From Urophycis tenuis (taxonomy: Eukaryota > Chordata > Actinopteri > Gadiformes > Phycidae): DNA of 64,000 nt. Both the position numbers and the translations under genes were made by a program. The DNA is taken from positions 5,448,842-5,512,841 of the forward strand of contig JAXIVH010000030.1 of NCBI GenBank assembly GCA_036785325.1. Direction: 5' to 3'. The stretch's first letter is position 1. Every line of letters starts with the position of its first letter. The notes beneath the pieces were generated by a model that ran no database searches, was not told the origin of the DNA, and saw only the letters and a list, made by a program, of their open reading frames with translations. Positions 19,606-30,899 of this stretch are shown here, piece by piece.

Positions 19606-21376
19606 GCCCCATCAGCAGTTGAGCTAGTGTGTATTTCAGTCCCGTGATCGGCGTGTTTCTGAAGTGCAGGAGAGCCATGTGGGGGTCAATACCCGTCTGT
19701 GTCGTGGCTTTCAGCATGTTTTTCACTGACTGAATGGTCCTCTCAGCTAAGCCATTTGACTGTGGGTAGGCTGGGCTAGAATGCGTGATCTTGAAACCCC
19801 ATTTCTTTGTAAACTGGGCCGTCTCCGCACTGGCAAAGGGTACATGATCTGCGATCAGCTCAGTGGGTATACCATGCCTAGCAAAAACACCCTTGAACTT
19901 GGCTATAACAGTACCTGATGTCTTGTCTGGCAACTTCAGGACCTCAGGGTACTTGGAAAAGTAATCCACTATGAGTAAGAAGGAGCGTCCTTGAAATTCG
20001 AAAATGTCAGCTGCTACCTTCGCCCATGGTGTATCAGGCACTGCGTGAGGAAGGAGGGGCTCCTTCTGGTTGTCAGGCAGCTTCTCTTGGCATGAGGGGC
20101 ATGATTCAACCATCATTCTGACATGTTCTGTGAGACCAGGCCAATACATCACAGCTTTGGCGTGCGCCAAGGAGCGCTGGATGCCCTGATGTGCAGTGTG
20201 CAGCCGCCTCAGCATCTCAGCTCTGAGGCCTCTGGGGATTATCATACGGAGGTTGACCATCAGCAAGCCATCTGCAATGTAGATGTCATTCTTAGCATGC
20301 CAATATGGCTGTGCCTCTAGTGGAAGGCACTTCTTCCTATCTGGCCACCCTCGCTTGTGAAGACTCACCAATGTCTGCATCTTCCTGTCTGCCTCCGTCA
20401 CTGCTCTCAGTTGCTCCAGGACAGACCCATCCAGCTGAGTCGTTGCACTGATGTCATATACGACCCTTTCATATACGAGCATTCTTTGGAGGCGGGCGGG
20501 TGCCTTGCCAATAGGCTTTGTGATGATAGCTTCCAAAGGCTTGTGATCAGACTGGACTTTGACCGTGACGCCGTAGACATACTGGTGAAATTTTTTCAGT
20601 GCGAACACTATGGCCAGGAGTTCTTTCTCGATCTGAGCGTAGTTCTGCTCAGCTGTAGAGAGGGCTCTGGATGCAAAAGCTACAGGACGCTTGCCCTGCA
20701 TCAGTACTGCTCCCAGGCCGTCTTTGGATGCGTCAGCTTGTATTTCAACTTCCTCTTTTGGGTTGAAAAACTTTAACAGTGGCGTGCTGGTGAGGGCTGC
20801 TTTCAGTCTGTTCAGTGCTGCTTGGTGCTCTGGGTGCCATTGCCACATCATGTCTTTTTTCAGCAACATTCTGAGCGGAGCAGTGAGTGTGGCTTCGTGT
20901 GGGATGTACTGGGCAAGATATCGTGTCATACCCAACAACCTCTGTAGACCCTTTTTGTCTTCAGGTGGAGGCATTGCGGTGATTGCAGCCACTTTGGCAT
21001 TATCCGGTCTGACTCCCTCTGCGCTGATGATGTGCCCCATGTATTTGACCTCACTCACCATGTACTGAATTTTGTCAGCGTTAAATTTCACGTTCAGCTT
21101 GACGGCTCTGTCCATCACCTGCTGTAGGATATCATCATGTTTTTCCTTTGTGGCTGTTGCTATAATCATGTCATCAGCAATGATGTGGACTCCCGCAATA
21201 TCTCCAAAACTTTCAGTATTGGTTTGCTGAAACACCTCACTTGCGCTTTTAATTCCAAACGGCAGGCGCATGAACTGGTACCTCCCCCAGGGGGTGTTGA
21301 ACATGCACAGGTCAGGTGACTCATCATCAAGCTTTATTTGCCAATACCCATCCTTTTCATCAAGAATTGTGAACAC
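19493..21376 (-). pseudogene. Gypsy pol: reverse transcriptase, RNase H and integrase
   Basis: An uninterrupted frame of 627 codons. RT palm: LDEKDGYWQIKLDDES, then RLPFGIKSASEVFQ and the catalytic IADDMII, then KYMGHIISAEGV. RNase H: IQADASKDGLGAVLMQ and SDHKPLEAI. Integrase: HHCC zinc finger (HTAHQGIQRSLAHAK...CPSCQ), catalytic core with AADIFEF, LIADHVPFAS and GLAERTIQSVKN. The integrase C-terminal region continues in another frame at 19605-19123 (DKAASPLLPFEEGERVCMKR and RYRRNRRHLGPDR), so there is a frameshift near 19550. The catalytic residues are present, but the upstream pol is interrupted. Confidence 0.9.
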
Positions 21377-21418
21377 AGTCTTTCCTGCTAACTTGCATTG
21401 TACATCCTCGGGTGTGGG

Positions 21419-21420
<2 letters not shown>

Positions 21421-21455
<35 letters not shown>

Positions 21456-21512
21456 GTACTTTAATAATCCCTTAATAATTAATTTAATAATCCCTGAGGG
21501 AAATTGCATAAA
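21421..21512 (-). mobile_element. 92-bp LINE 3'-tail insertion inside gypsy RT
   Basis: GGGTA flanks both sides (21416-21420 and 21513-21517). On the minus strand the insert reads GCAATTTCCCTCAGGGATTA and ends in a (GTCT)n tail. It separates HYSIP from the following RT block, so it postdates the gypsy insertion. Confidence 0.85.
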
Positions 21513-22070
21513 GGGTATGGAGTAGTGTTGGCGAAGCACTGCTTTGTTGAGGTCCCTCGGGTCCAAACACACCCGTAGGGTACCATTTTTCTTTTCAGTT
21601 ATAACAAGGCTGCTCACCCATGGTGTTGGCTTCGTTACCTTGCGACACACACCTCTCTGTTCTTGAATGTCCAGTGTGTCTTTCAGCCTATCCAGCACAG
21701 CAAATGGGATTTTCCTGCACCCATGGACAACAGGGGGCACCTTTGGATCAACATGGATGTGGTGTATGCCTGGAAATTCACCCAGTCCATTGAACACGTC
21801 GAGATAGCGCTGGAGCAGCTCCTCTTTGGTCCGAGGTGGATTTCGCCCTGTTAACGTCTCTACTTTTCTGACGAGATCTAGACTCACACAAGCATCTCTG
21901 CCAAGCAGTGGCATGTCAGATGTGTCTGTCACATAGAAGTGTAGGAGGGCCTGCTTGTGTTGGGACTTCACATGCAACGTGAGTATACCTTTGGGCTTGA
22001 TGCGGGTGCCGCCATAGGCTACAAGTATAGTGTCTGTCTTCTTCATTTTATATTGCTTGGGCAATGAAGT
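21513..22070 (-). pseudogene. Gypsy pol: protease remnant and start of RT
   Basis: The frame picks up after gag with KQYKMKKTDTILVAYGGTRI, the middle of a retropepsin, and TDTSDMPLLGRDACVSLDLV, its C-terminal part. The catalytic DTG/DSG triad should lie between VNF and LPKQYK but is deleted. RT begins with VPPVVHGCRKIPFAVLDRLK and VTKPTPWVSSLVITEKKNG and reaches DLNKAVLRQHYSIP, where the LINE tail is inserted. It is not functional as it stands. Confidence 0.85.
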
Positions 22071-22451
22071 TGACCGTTCGCCTCCCCCCGACACGGAGCG
22101 CTGTGTGCCACTCACTGTCTTTAGAGCGTGCTTGTGCTTGTGTAACAGCACCAATGAACAGTGCATCCACACCCATGCTTTCTGTAACAATGGGTGCAAC
22201 ATCAGGTGCTGACCGGCATACGGCTGCAAAATGGTTTCTCTTGCCGCATTTTCTACATTCCACATTGAACGCGGGACAGTTCCTAGGCTTGTGCATTCTG
22301 CCACATCTGTCGCATGTCTTCTCCTGCTGTTCACTGGATGGGCGCGCGCGCAATCTCGATGCCTGGCGCCCATATTTCTCTATTGCAAGCACATCTTGCT
22401 CTGTGCTAGCACTACCTGCCATGACTTTGGCCTGAGCCTGAGTAATTTCTT

Positions 22452-22534
<83 letters not shown>

Positions 22535-23046
22535 CTGGCTTTGGTTAGAGATAAGTCTGAGACAGTCAACAGTTTCTCCCTGAGACGTGCATCCGAAACA
22601 CTGAACACAATTTTGTCTCTAAGCATTAAATCCTCAGTCTCTTTGAATTCACAAGTGCGTGCTCTCTGCCTCAATTCCGTGACAAACTTGTCAATACCAG
22701 TATGTTCATGAAACTGATGTGCCCAGAATTGATGCCTTTCAAAAACAGTATTCCGTCGTGGTGCACAGTAATTTTCAAAAGCTTTCATTACCTCTTCCAT
22801 TGTTTTGTTGTCGGCATCTGCATAGTTAATTTCCAGTGTGTTGTAAACTTCCAACGCATCCTCACCAATGCAGTGTAGCAGCACGGCTATTTTCCGACCT
22901 TCTGCTTTCTCATTAAGTCCACTAGCCAATAGATAGAGGCACAATCTTTGCTCCCATTTTCGCCAATTTTCTGCTAGGTTTCGTGTCAGGGACAACGGTG
23001 ACGGCGGGGTGAATGATTGCATCGTGTCAAAGTTTCGAGTTTCCAC
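22048..23046 (-). CDS. Gypsy Gag-like protein with CCHC zinc knuckles
   Basis: Gag of a Ty3/gypsy element, expected to form the particle and bind RNA. The frame starts near 23046-23022 (the first ATG gives MQSFTPPSPLSL). It shows a capsid-like helical region (WRKWEQRLCLYLLASGLN, APRRNTVFERHQFWAHQFHE). Two zinc knuckles follow: CDRCGRMHKPRNC, shorter than usual, and a canonical CRKCGKRNHFAAVC. A 75-bp AT array (22456-22530) is translated in frame as a Tyr-Ile run in the middle of the protein. The frame ends where protease should begin (TVNFIAQ). Confidence 0.85.
22456..22530. repeat. (AT)n array inside gag
   Basis: 75 bp of AT keeps the gag frame open as repeated Tyr-Ile. It separates SLTKARDI from KEITQAQ. 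Confidence 0.93.
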
Positions 23047-23171
23047 GTACTCACTGCAGCGTCAGCGCGTGCTAGCGATGGTTGTAGACTAGCCGTCCAA
23101 GCAGGCTATCCACCGGCAATTCACCCTCACTCCAGGCGAAAATGTTCAACGGTTCACTTCTTCTGACACCA

Positions 23172-23386
23172 TATCATGTTCTGTGCTGCATGAAATGACC
23201 ACACTGGCTCAGAGGCAAAACGCAACCTTTACTCGTGGTAGGTAAGGTAGTAACTGATTACAGCTTCATCAGTCGACACAAACTACTAGTCTAACCCAAT
23301 AGAACCACCCACGACAACCCCAAGTCCATAGTGATTGGTTGTCAGACCATAACACAGATATGGGCTTCCTAGCTCCATATACTACA
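23172..23386 (-). repeat. Gypsy 5' LTR
   Basis: 215 bp with two mismatches to the 3' LTR. The primer-binding site follows immediately on the minus strand. Confidence 0.93.
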
Positions 23387-24258
23387 CTTGTATTATATTA
23401 CTATTTCTCGCACTACCTGTACATCGTTTACATTTTTTAAACATTTTTTTTTTTTTCAATTGTTTATTTATTGAATTTTCATTTTATTACACATACACAA
23501 CAGGTAAGCCCTCAGTTGAAGTGGAGTTTGCCCCAAACTGGCAGCCCTAACCTGGCAACCCTACATTTTTTAAACATTTTTTATACTGTTTACAGCCTGT
23601 TTCTGCTAGTGTTAGTAACCATTTACTACCTCACCGATCACTACCTCCACCTGCACTGTTTACTGTCACTTTAATAACTACTGCCACTTTTCATGTTTTT
23701 CAATTTTGCACTCTGCACCTTATTCTGCATTTCAACCCGCACCTTTATCGCTCATTTGCACTTCTGGTTAGAACGCCAACTGCATTTCGTTGTCCCTGTA
23801 CTTGTACTCTGCACAATGACAATAAAGTTGAATCTAATCTAATCTAATTAAGGGCAAGTAAAAAAATGCTATATGGAAACAAATCACTGTTGCAGTCATG
23901 TTCAGCGGGCTACGGAAGAGGTAAATAATTAATTGAATAATTAATTAAATGTAAAATTGATGTTAAATTGATCCAGCTTAAAACATTTCACATTTGACCT
24001 ATAGGCTATTGTTTGCATTGCGTTAAAGTTATTTTATTCCGAATAAGGTGAAGAAAAAGTTCCGACTCTTGCGGATATACCAGTCTCGCCACTGTTCGCA
24101 CTCGAAAAAGTTGCGTACACGAGCTCAGACCTGACGTGAGATTTTATCGCAGCCTGCACTCACGTTCAAATTGATAAATGCCAAGCTCAACGTGGAAATG
24201 AGCGTACGTCCATTTTACGCCTGTTTTCTTTCGTACGCTCGTTTGATAAATGAGGGCC

Positions 24259-24480
24259 ATTGTGCCCATGTATCAACAACACGAGTCTAATTTAATCTTC
24301 ATGGACGACAATGCTCCAGCTCATCAAGGTCGCATCATTAGGGAACGGCTTCTTGGGACTTGAGTTCCTCAAATGAAGTGGCCTGCACTTTCTCCAGACT
24401 TGAATCCCATAGAAAACCGATGGGATCAGCTGAGTTGCTGTGTAGAGGAGCAATTTTACCTGAAAGCCAAATATTCTTAA
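24259..24480 (+). pseudogene. Tc1-like transposase, 3' part (split element)
   Basis: It continues the transposase cut at 18255. FMDDNAPAHQGRIIRERL carries the conserved DNAPAH motif, and FSRLESHRKPMG, read in the other frame as SPDLNPIENRWDQLS, carries the third acidic residue. It has at least one stop and one frameshift. Confidence 0.88.
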
Positions 24481-24520
24481 CTTTTTGTGAGTAGTGTGTA
24501 TGTGTGCGCACACACACATA

Positions 24521-24522
24521 CA

Positions 24523-24593
<71 letters not shown>
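24521..24593. repeat. (CA)n microsatellite
   Basis: About 73 bp of CA lies directly before the terminal repeat of the next Tc1 element. Confidence 0.95.
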
Positions 24594-24596
<3 letters not shown>

Positions 24597-25640
24597 GCAT
24601 TCAGAAAGTATTCAGACCCCTTCACTTTTTTCTTATTTTATGTTGCAGCCTTATTCCAAAGTTATTCAAATACATTGTTCCCCTAATCAATCCACACTCA
24701 ATACCCCAATAAATTTATTAAAAAGGAAAAACTGAAAAAACTGAAATATCCCATTGCCATAAGTATTCAGACCCTTTACTTTACTTTACTTTGTTGAAGC
24801 ACTTACAGCCTCTAATCTTCTTGGGTATGCCGTGACAAGCTTTGCACACCTGGATTTGGGGAGTTTTTGCCATTCTTCTCTACAGAAACTCTCAAGCTCT
24901 GTTGGATGGGGATTGTCAGTGGACAGCCATTTTCAGGTCCCTCAAGGGATGTTCGATTGGGTTTAAGCCTGGGCTCTGGCTGGGCCATTCAAGGACATCC
25001 ACAGAGTTGTCCCTAAGCCACTCCTGCATTGTCTTGGCTGTGTCCTTAGTGTCATTGTCCTGTTGGAAGGTGAACCTTTAACCCAGTCAGATCCTGAGTG
25101 CTCTGGACCAGGTTTTCATTCAGGATATCTCTGTACTTAGCTCCATTCAATCCCTGCTGCTGAAAAACACCCTCACAGCATGATGATGCCACCCCCACTG
25201 TTGGGATGGTATTGGGCAGGTGATGAGTGATACCTGGTCACACACATAACACTTAGAATTAAGGGTGAACAGTTCAAATCTTGTTTCTTAGAGTCCTATA
25301 GGGGTTTTATTGTGTCTTTCACTGAGGAGAGGCTTCCGTCTGGCCACTCTGTCTTAAAGCTGAGATTGGTGGGGAGTTACTGTGATTGTTGTCCTTCTGG
25401 AAGAACAACAATCCCATCTCCACACAGGATCTCTGTAGCGGTTCTTGGTCACCGCTCTTACCCTTCTCCCCCTATTGCTCAGTTTAGGCTGGGCGGCAAG
25501 CTCTTGGAAGAGTCCAAACTACTTCCATTTAAGAATGATTGAGGCCACTGTGCCCTTGGGAACCTTCAATGCAGTAGATATTTTTGTAGCCTTCCCCAGT
25601 CCTGTGCCTTGTCACAATCCTGTCTCTGAGCTGAGCTATC
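24594..25640 (-). mobile_element. Second Tc1-like transposon, minus strand
   Basis: It starts CAGTGCATTCAGAAAGTATT, then CAGACCCCTTCACTTTTTTC, the same terminal repeat family as at 12793. The minus strand then reads as decayed Tc1 transposase from right to left, with the usual order of motifs but many frameshifts and stops. The right terminal repeat is absent, and the element stops at an A-run/AT repeat near 25645. Confidence 0.8.
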
Positions 25641-25675
25641 TCGAAAAAAAAAAAATATATATATATATTGTAACG

Positions 25676-26200
25676 GGTAGCGGTTGGACCTAATTGCAGC
25701 ACACGAAAAGGCAGATATAATTGGAACTGACTTTTATTATCGTCACACAATAATCAGAGCAGGTTACAGACCAGGGGAGAGGCCGGCAGAAACCAGGAGT
25801 GGAGAGACCAAGTTTGCGGTCGGGGACAGAAGGCTGAGGTGATTTCTGGGAAGGAGACGAAACGGGCTGGTCAGGGACAGGCAGGGTCGAGTAATCGGGG
25901 CAGGAGACAGGTAGGCAGAAATCAAGAACGGAAGGACGAAGTTCGTGGTCGGGGACAGAAGGCTGAGGTGATTTCCGGGAGGGCGACGAGACAGGATGGT
26001 CAGGAACAGGCAGGGTCAAAACTGGGAGAGCAATCCGAATAATGCTGGAGAGACTTGCATGAAGAGCGAAGACAATCTGGCAACGGGTGAATGGTGAGGG
26101 AGAGATTCATCAACTTACTTGATTGCTGATTTGAGGCAGCTGAGTGAGTAGCAGACAGGTGAGGAGGAGGAGGGGCAGGTGGAAAAGTACTGGGAGCAGG
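25676..26200. repeat. Unclassified repeat with about 125-bp tandem units
   Basis: Two adjacent units of about 125 bp (about 25785-25905 and 25906-26030) share GGTCGGGGACAGAAGGCTGA and GGTCAGGGACAGGCAGGGTC, with one or two changes between units. A related end (TGCTGGAGAGACTTG) recurs at 33348-33364 next to a gypsy LTR. It is probably a non-coding part of a mobile element. Confidence 0.6.
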
Positions 26201-26584
26201 CAGACTGCAACATACTGTATACATTAATACAATTTTATATAACATTATTTTGTTTGTTTTTCTTGATTTAACACACAAATACAGAACAAGACCTAATTTG
26301 CTGTAGTTTAATTCATAACTGTTAACCAATAACTTTTTATGTACACACATAACAATTTTCTGTGCATCACTTTTGGCTTTAATGAAAAACGGTGTTACCC
26401 TCTCATTTAGAAGCCATTTTTAGGACACTTTTGAAGTTCTCAAATGGGGTCTGAATACAGACAGTGACATATATCTTTCAATGAGGGAAACAAAACACAC
26501 ACACGATTCAGTAGGTGTATGCATGTGTGTATGTATTAACAACTTACTCACCAAGAGGAAGAGGATGTTATGTTGTAAACCTTG

Positions 26585-27179
26585 GGCTGTGTCTCAATCC
26601 ACGTACTTGCGCACTTAAACTTCCCTTTTTGAGTACATAGTGCGTTCACACTGGTAATTGCGGCAAGACGCAGTACACTGCTAGTACCCGGATGGTGCAC
26701 TCATAACGGTCAAAAAGCTGAGTGTACTACGCTGGACACTTTTCACCCTCAATGGTCGCCATTTTGTCTACGTAACGGAAGGGGAGGGAACGCCAGCACT
26801 TTCCAAAAAAATCTGATAAAGATTGCGGACGACACCTGTGGACCGTTGGCCCAGACCACTCCTTTTAAATGTAAGATATAACGTTACACATCAATCGAAA
26901 AGTGGTTATTTTTCGTTATGTATTACCATTTTATTGTTAGACAGATGTATGACAGATGTCATAAGCGATTGTGAATGGTTTGTGCTGATATGCTTATACG
27001 TGAATACTAATACGGGAACGAACGCTTGTATCGTCATTTCCGGTAAGTGCAAAACGGGAGTGCTTCATTTGAGACTGTACTTCTTAGACGGAATTCACGC
27101 ACTACATCAGTAAGTACATAGTGCACACAGTGCACTTACGGAAGTGTACTCGTGGAAGTACGTGGATTGAGACACAGCC
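26585..27179. mobile_element. MITE, 595 bp, with about 24-bp terminal inverted repeats
   Basis: The left end GGCTGTGTCTCAATCCACGT and its exact inverse at the right end enclose 595 bp without coding sequence. TTG lies on both sides (26582-26584 and 27180-27182), a 3-bp duplication compatible with the Harbinger superfamily. Confidence 0.85.
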
Positions 27180-27380
27180 TTGGTGTCTCAATGAGGTAAC
27201 CAACACTGATTATGACTCATCCAAGTCATATGCAGTGACTCTCTCCCTATCTCTCCTTCCTCCTCCAGCCTACCTCCTCCTCATCCTCATCCTTATGTGC
27301 ACTCCGGCACAACAGACTCAGGAGCGAAATTCCCCCATCGTAACCTTGGTTACCGTCATTTGCTTACTTCATGAAGGTCA

Positions 27381-27532
<152 letters not shown>

Positions 27533-28242
27533 CTTTGTCTTTGTCCTTGACTCTCTCTGTCTCTCTATGCACTCCATAGCCAGATGACTTTTGCAGGAGC
27601 CTGAATGTCTTATTAGGGTTTATTTCTTTTTGGAATGTAAATATAAATAACACAATCTAGGGAAAGACAATAATTGTGTAGTCTGCTAACAATCTGCTTG
27701 TAAAACAAAACAACCATAATATGTGGAAACAAGGTGTAAACACAACTGCTCTTGTGAAAATAAAACATGATTCACTGGAGGTGTCAGCATGTATGTGCAT
27801 ATATAATGTATACACACATAAAATGTAATCAGTCACAAATTATTGTATCGTATATTCTTCTTATATGCAATTTGCCCACTACTTCAGATAACAGATACAC
27901 ACAAAAAACACAAAACGATATATTTGTGGCAACTTGGCAGGACTGGATGCTTTGTGTGAAATGTATTATTACTGAAATGTACTATCACTACGAGGTTACT
28001 GTTGGTATGGGACAGACATGCGACTCACTTCCCCACTCAGGGTCAAGAGAGCCAAGTCGATGTACCACTCACTCTCCTTGGAACCGCCCACAGTCAAACA
28101 CTATTACCATGGCAATGCCCCTCCTCTTCACAATCTCCATCTCCCATCCCCCTCCTATTTTTGCCTCTACCTCCTCTACCTAAAGCCAAATTGTGTCTGC
28201 ACATGTAATTCTTTGTGTGTGTGTTCATGTATGTGTGTATCA

Positions 28243-28309
<67 letters not shown>

Positions 28310-29530
28310 TGTGTGTGTTTTGTTTTTGAGTGTATGGGTGTGTTGGTAGCCATCTCTCTCCAATCAGATGTAGTTCTGTACTGGTTGTTTGGTGGTCCTC
28401 CAGGGCACAGCTATGAGGACCAGTCTTCATCAGAGTTGGAGCAGCTCTCCTATGACCGGCCACGTACACATCCACACACAGCTGCACACACATACACAGA
28501 CGCCACTAACATTAAATCAGGGAGCCTGGGCTACACCTTTAAAGAGAAACTGATTAGTCTGCGTGTGTGTACACATATGTGCATCTGGCATGTGCACAAA
28601 CGTACACATGCCAGACACAGACACACACTGCCACACAATGGCTCCCCTGGGTTGGTACAGAGGGTACAATAGTCCCTCCCAATATTTGTGTGTGTCAGTA
28701 TGTGTGTGTGCTTGTATGTGTGTCTCATTTGGCCAGTAATGAGATAACAAAAACGCTAAATGAAACGCTAAATGAAAACTGTCCCCCTCCTGTCCTCTCT
28801 CTCTTTCTCTCCCTATCTCCACCTAAGCAACAGTGAATGAGTGCATGATATGTTACTATATGATGAGAGTGAGAGAAAATCTATTTCATGATGATTTAAT
28901 GATCCAAGATATGAGCTTATAGAAACTGTCCCTTGTATCTCACAGTTATAGATTTTAGAGGTGACTGCTCATTACCACCAGCCAATCAGTGACACACACA
29001 TGTATGTGTCTCTGTGTGTGCATCAGGCCTCATAAAACACAGCTCTACTCCCATCCTTTGTTTCGCCAGTTGGCTCTAACCTCTGTCTCCTAATGTGACC
29101 GCCCTCGCACCAAGGTCAGCAAACAATACCACATCACCCCCTCCCACAACCCCCTCTCTAGCCAACCCTCCCCATCATCCCCTCTGCATCACCTGATCAC
29201 CCTCTCCCACCACCCCCTCCCCATCACCCCCTCCCCCCACCATCTACCACCTTTACCAATCCCACTGAGCGCAAGGTGACCCGGGCTTCATGCATATACA
29301 CACACATGAATCTGACTGCTGGCCAGTACCCCTAACCCCCTCAATCTCCTCCCCCATTAGTGGCAGAAGTGTGGTCGCAAACGGAGAGAAAGATTTCTGA
29401 TGGAAAACAGCCCACATGTCGTACTTTGTGCCCACCTGCTGTTTAGCCAGACAGAGAAGAGGACTGAATGGTATTTTCTTGGCCCTTAAACTGTACAATA
29501 GCTACAGGAGGGACCGGGACAGCCCAGGGC
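27533..29530. other. Gene-free stretch
   Basis: A 73-bp GT array lies at 28246-28318, and C-rich CCCCTCC-type imperfect repeats at about 29130-29245. Short frames do not match any family I recognise. Confidence 0.5.
28246..28318. repeat. (GT)n microsatellite
   Basis: About 73 bp of GT with one or two interruptions. Confidence 0.95.
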
Positions 29531-30081
29531 CAGATCAGAATCAGAATCAGAATCAGAATCAGAATCAGCTTTATTCGCCAAGTATGTTCACAAAAATACA
29601 AGGAATTTGACTCTGGTTTTTCCATGCTCTCAATGTACAGACACGGACTAGACATACAGCTCAAACAAGACAATGAGCTAAACATAAACATTAAGTACCA
29701 TAAAAATAAATGAAGGTAAAACAAATATTTATCGTAGATACATGTAAAAAGTATATATATATATATATATACATATATACATAAACAACAGGAGGCAATA
29801 GTGCAATGGTGCAGAGTGCAAAGATGCTGGAATAAATATGGAATGATACAGAATACTTTATGTACATGAGGTAGGTGGAAATGGCATAACATGCATGTAT
29901 ACAATGCACAGTCTATACAGCGTGCTTAGGTTTCTATTGATAATGACGATATGTTAAAAACTGTTTAACCTCCCAAAAATATATCATTTAGAATTTGTAT
30001 GTACAGTGAGTATTCGGTATTACAGGGTTATTGCACAGGGATTGTCTCTGAGACTGTGTGCCCGGGTTAACTGTTCATCAT

Positions 30082-30480
30082 TCAGTACGTTTACATGCAG
30101 CAAGAAATTCGAATTTCTAATCGTATAAGACATCGTTCAGACTTTTTAAGTGCATGTAAACACCTTAATCCGACCTACTTCGGACCTACTTCGGACATCT
30201 CAAAATCGGATAACAACACCCGGATAATTTGTTCATAGTCGGACTTTTAACGGCATGTATACTCAGCAATCGGATCTGAATCGGATTTTGCATTCTGCGC
30301 ATGCGCAGTGCCATTCTGCACATGCGCAGCGCCACATAGCGTCCAGAGTCAGCCCATGCTCCGGCTGTTAATCCGATTCTCTGAACGGCATGTATACTCG
30401 GACAAGTGATCCGGTCTTACGCATGTCATTATCTGATCCGATCAGAAATTCGAATTTCTTGCTGCATGTAAACGTACTGA
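30082..30480. mobile_element. MITE, 399 bp, about 37-bp terminal inverted repeats
   Basis: The left TCAGTACGTTTACATGCAGC, continuing into AAGAAATTCGAATTTCT, has its exact inverse ending at 30480. The interior holds GCGCATGCGCAGTG-type sub-repeats and no coding sequence. It sits in the 3' part of the Rex1-like LINE, so it is younger than the LINE. The target duplication is not clear. Confidence 0.88.
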
Positions 30481-30899
30481 GAGTGACGGCCTGTGGGAAG
30501 AAGCTGTACTTGTGTCTGGTTGTTTTGGCGTACCGTGTTCTGTAACGCCTACCAGAGGGGAGGAGTTGGAACAGGTTGTGTCCAGGGTGTGATGGATCTG
30601 CAGTGATATTTTCTGCACGTTTCTTGACTATAGACACGTATAGGTCCTGAACGGAGGGCAGGTTGGCACCGATGATTTTTTCTGCAGTCCTGACTGTCCG
30701 TTGTAGTCTGTTCCTGTCTTGATTGGTGGCCGATCCAAACCAGACAGTGATGATGAAGTGCAGAGAACAGACTGGATTATTGCAGTGTAGAACTGGATCA
30801 GCAGCTCCTGAGGCAGGTTGAACTTCCTGAGCTGGCACAGGAAGTACATCCTCTGCTGGGCTTTTTGGTTATTGTGTCTATGTTGGGTGTCCACTTTAG

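Larger units (their letters stand above)
18767..23386 (-). mobile_element. Ty3/gypsy LTR retrotransposon, complete with both LTRs
   Basis: Two 215-bp LTRs (18767-18981 and 23172-23386) flank gag and pol on the minus strand. CTTG is duplicated at 18763-18766 and 23387-23390. The primer-binding site TGGTGTCAGAAG (23171-23160) abuts the 5' LTR, and a purine tract (AAGAAGGGGGA) abuts the 3' LTR. By eye the LTRs differ at only two positions, so the insertion is recent. It is not autonomous: the protease active site is missing, a 92-bp LINE tail interrupts the RT, and the integrase C-terminus is frameshifted. Confidence 0.93.
18582..23855 (+). mobile_element. LINE 3' end (split by the gypsy element)
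   Basis: Two pieces, 18582-18766 and 23391-23855, join across the gypsy insertion. The second ends GCACAATGACAATAAAGTTG and then (AATCT)n, a typical LINE 3' tail. No coding sequence remains. The family is not certain. Confidence 0.6.
18259..24258 (+). mobile_element. PIF/Harbinger-type TIR element, split by retrotransposons
   Basis: The left end GGCCCTCATTTATCAAACGA (18259) has its exact inverse at the right end (24239-24258). ATT flanks both ends (18256-18258 and 24259-24261), a 3-bp duplication. Inside is the start of a Myb/SANT-like protein typical of Harbinger elements. No transposase is left. The 6.0 kb span is mostly later insertions: a LINE 3' end and, within that, a 4.6-kb gypsy element. 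Removing all of it reconnects the two Tc1 halves. Confidence 0.75.

Noticed and set aside
22048..23046. Domesticated gag gene of the host
   Set aside because: It lies between nearly identical LTRs with pol behind it, so it is part of a retrotransposon.
28404..28463. Possible 60-bp exon (AG before, GT after; reads GHSYEDQSSSELEQLSYDRP)
   Set aside because: It looks protein-like but matches nothing I recognise, has no partner exon and follows a GT array. Evidence is too thin to call a gene.
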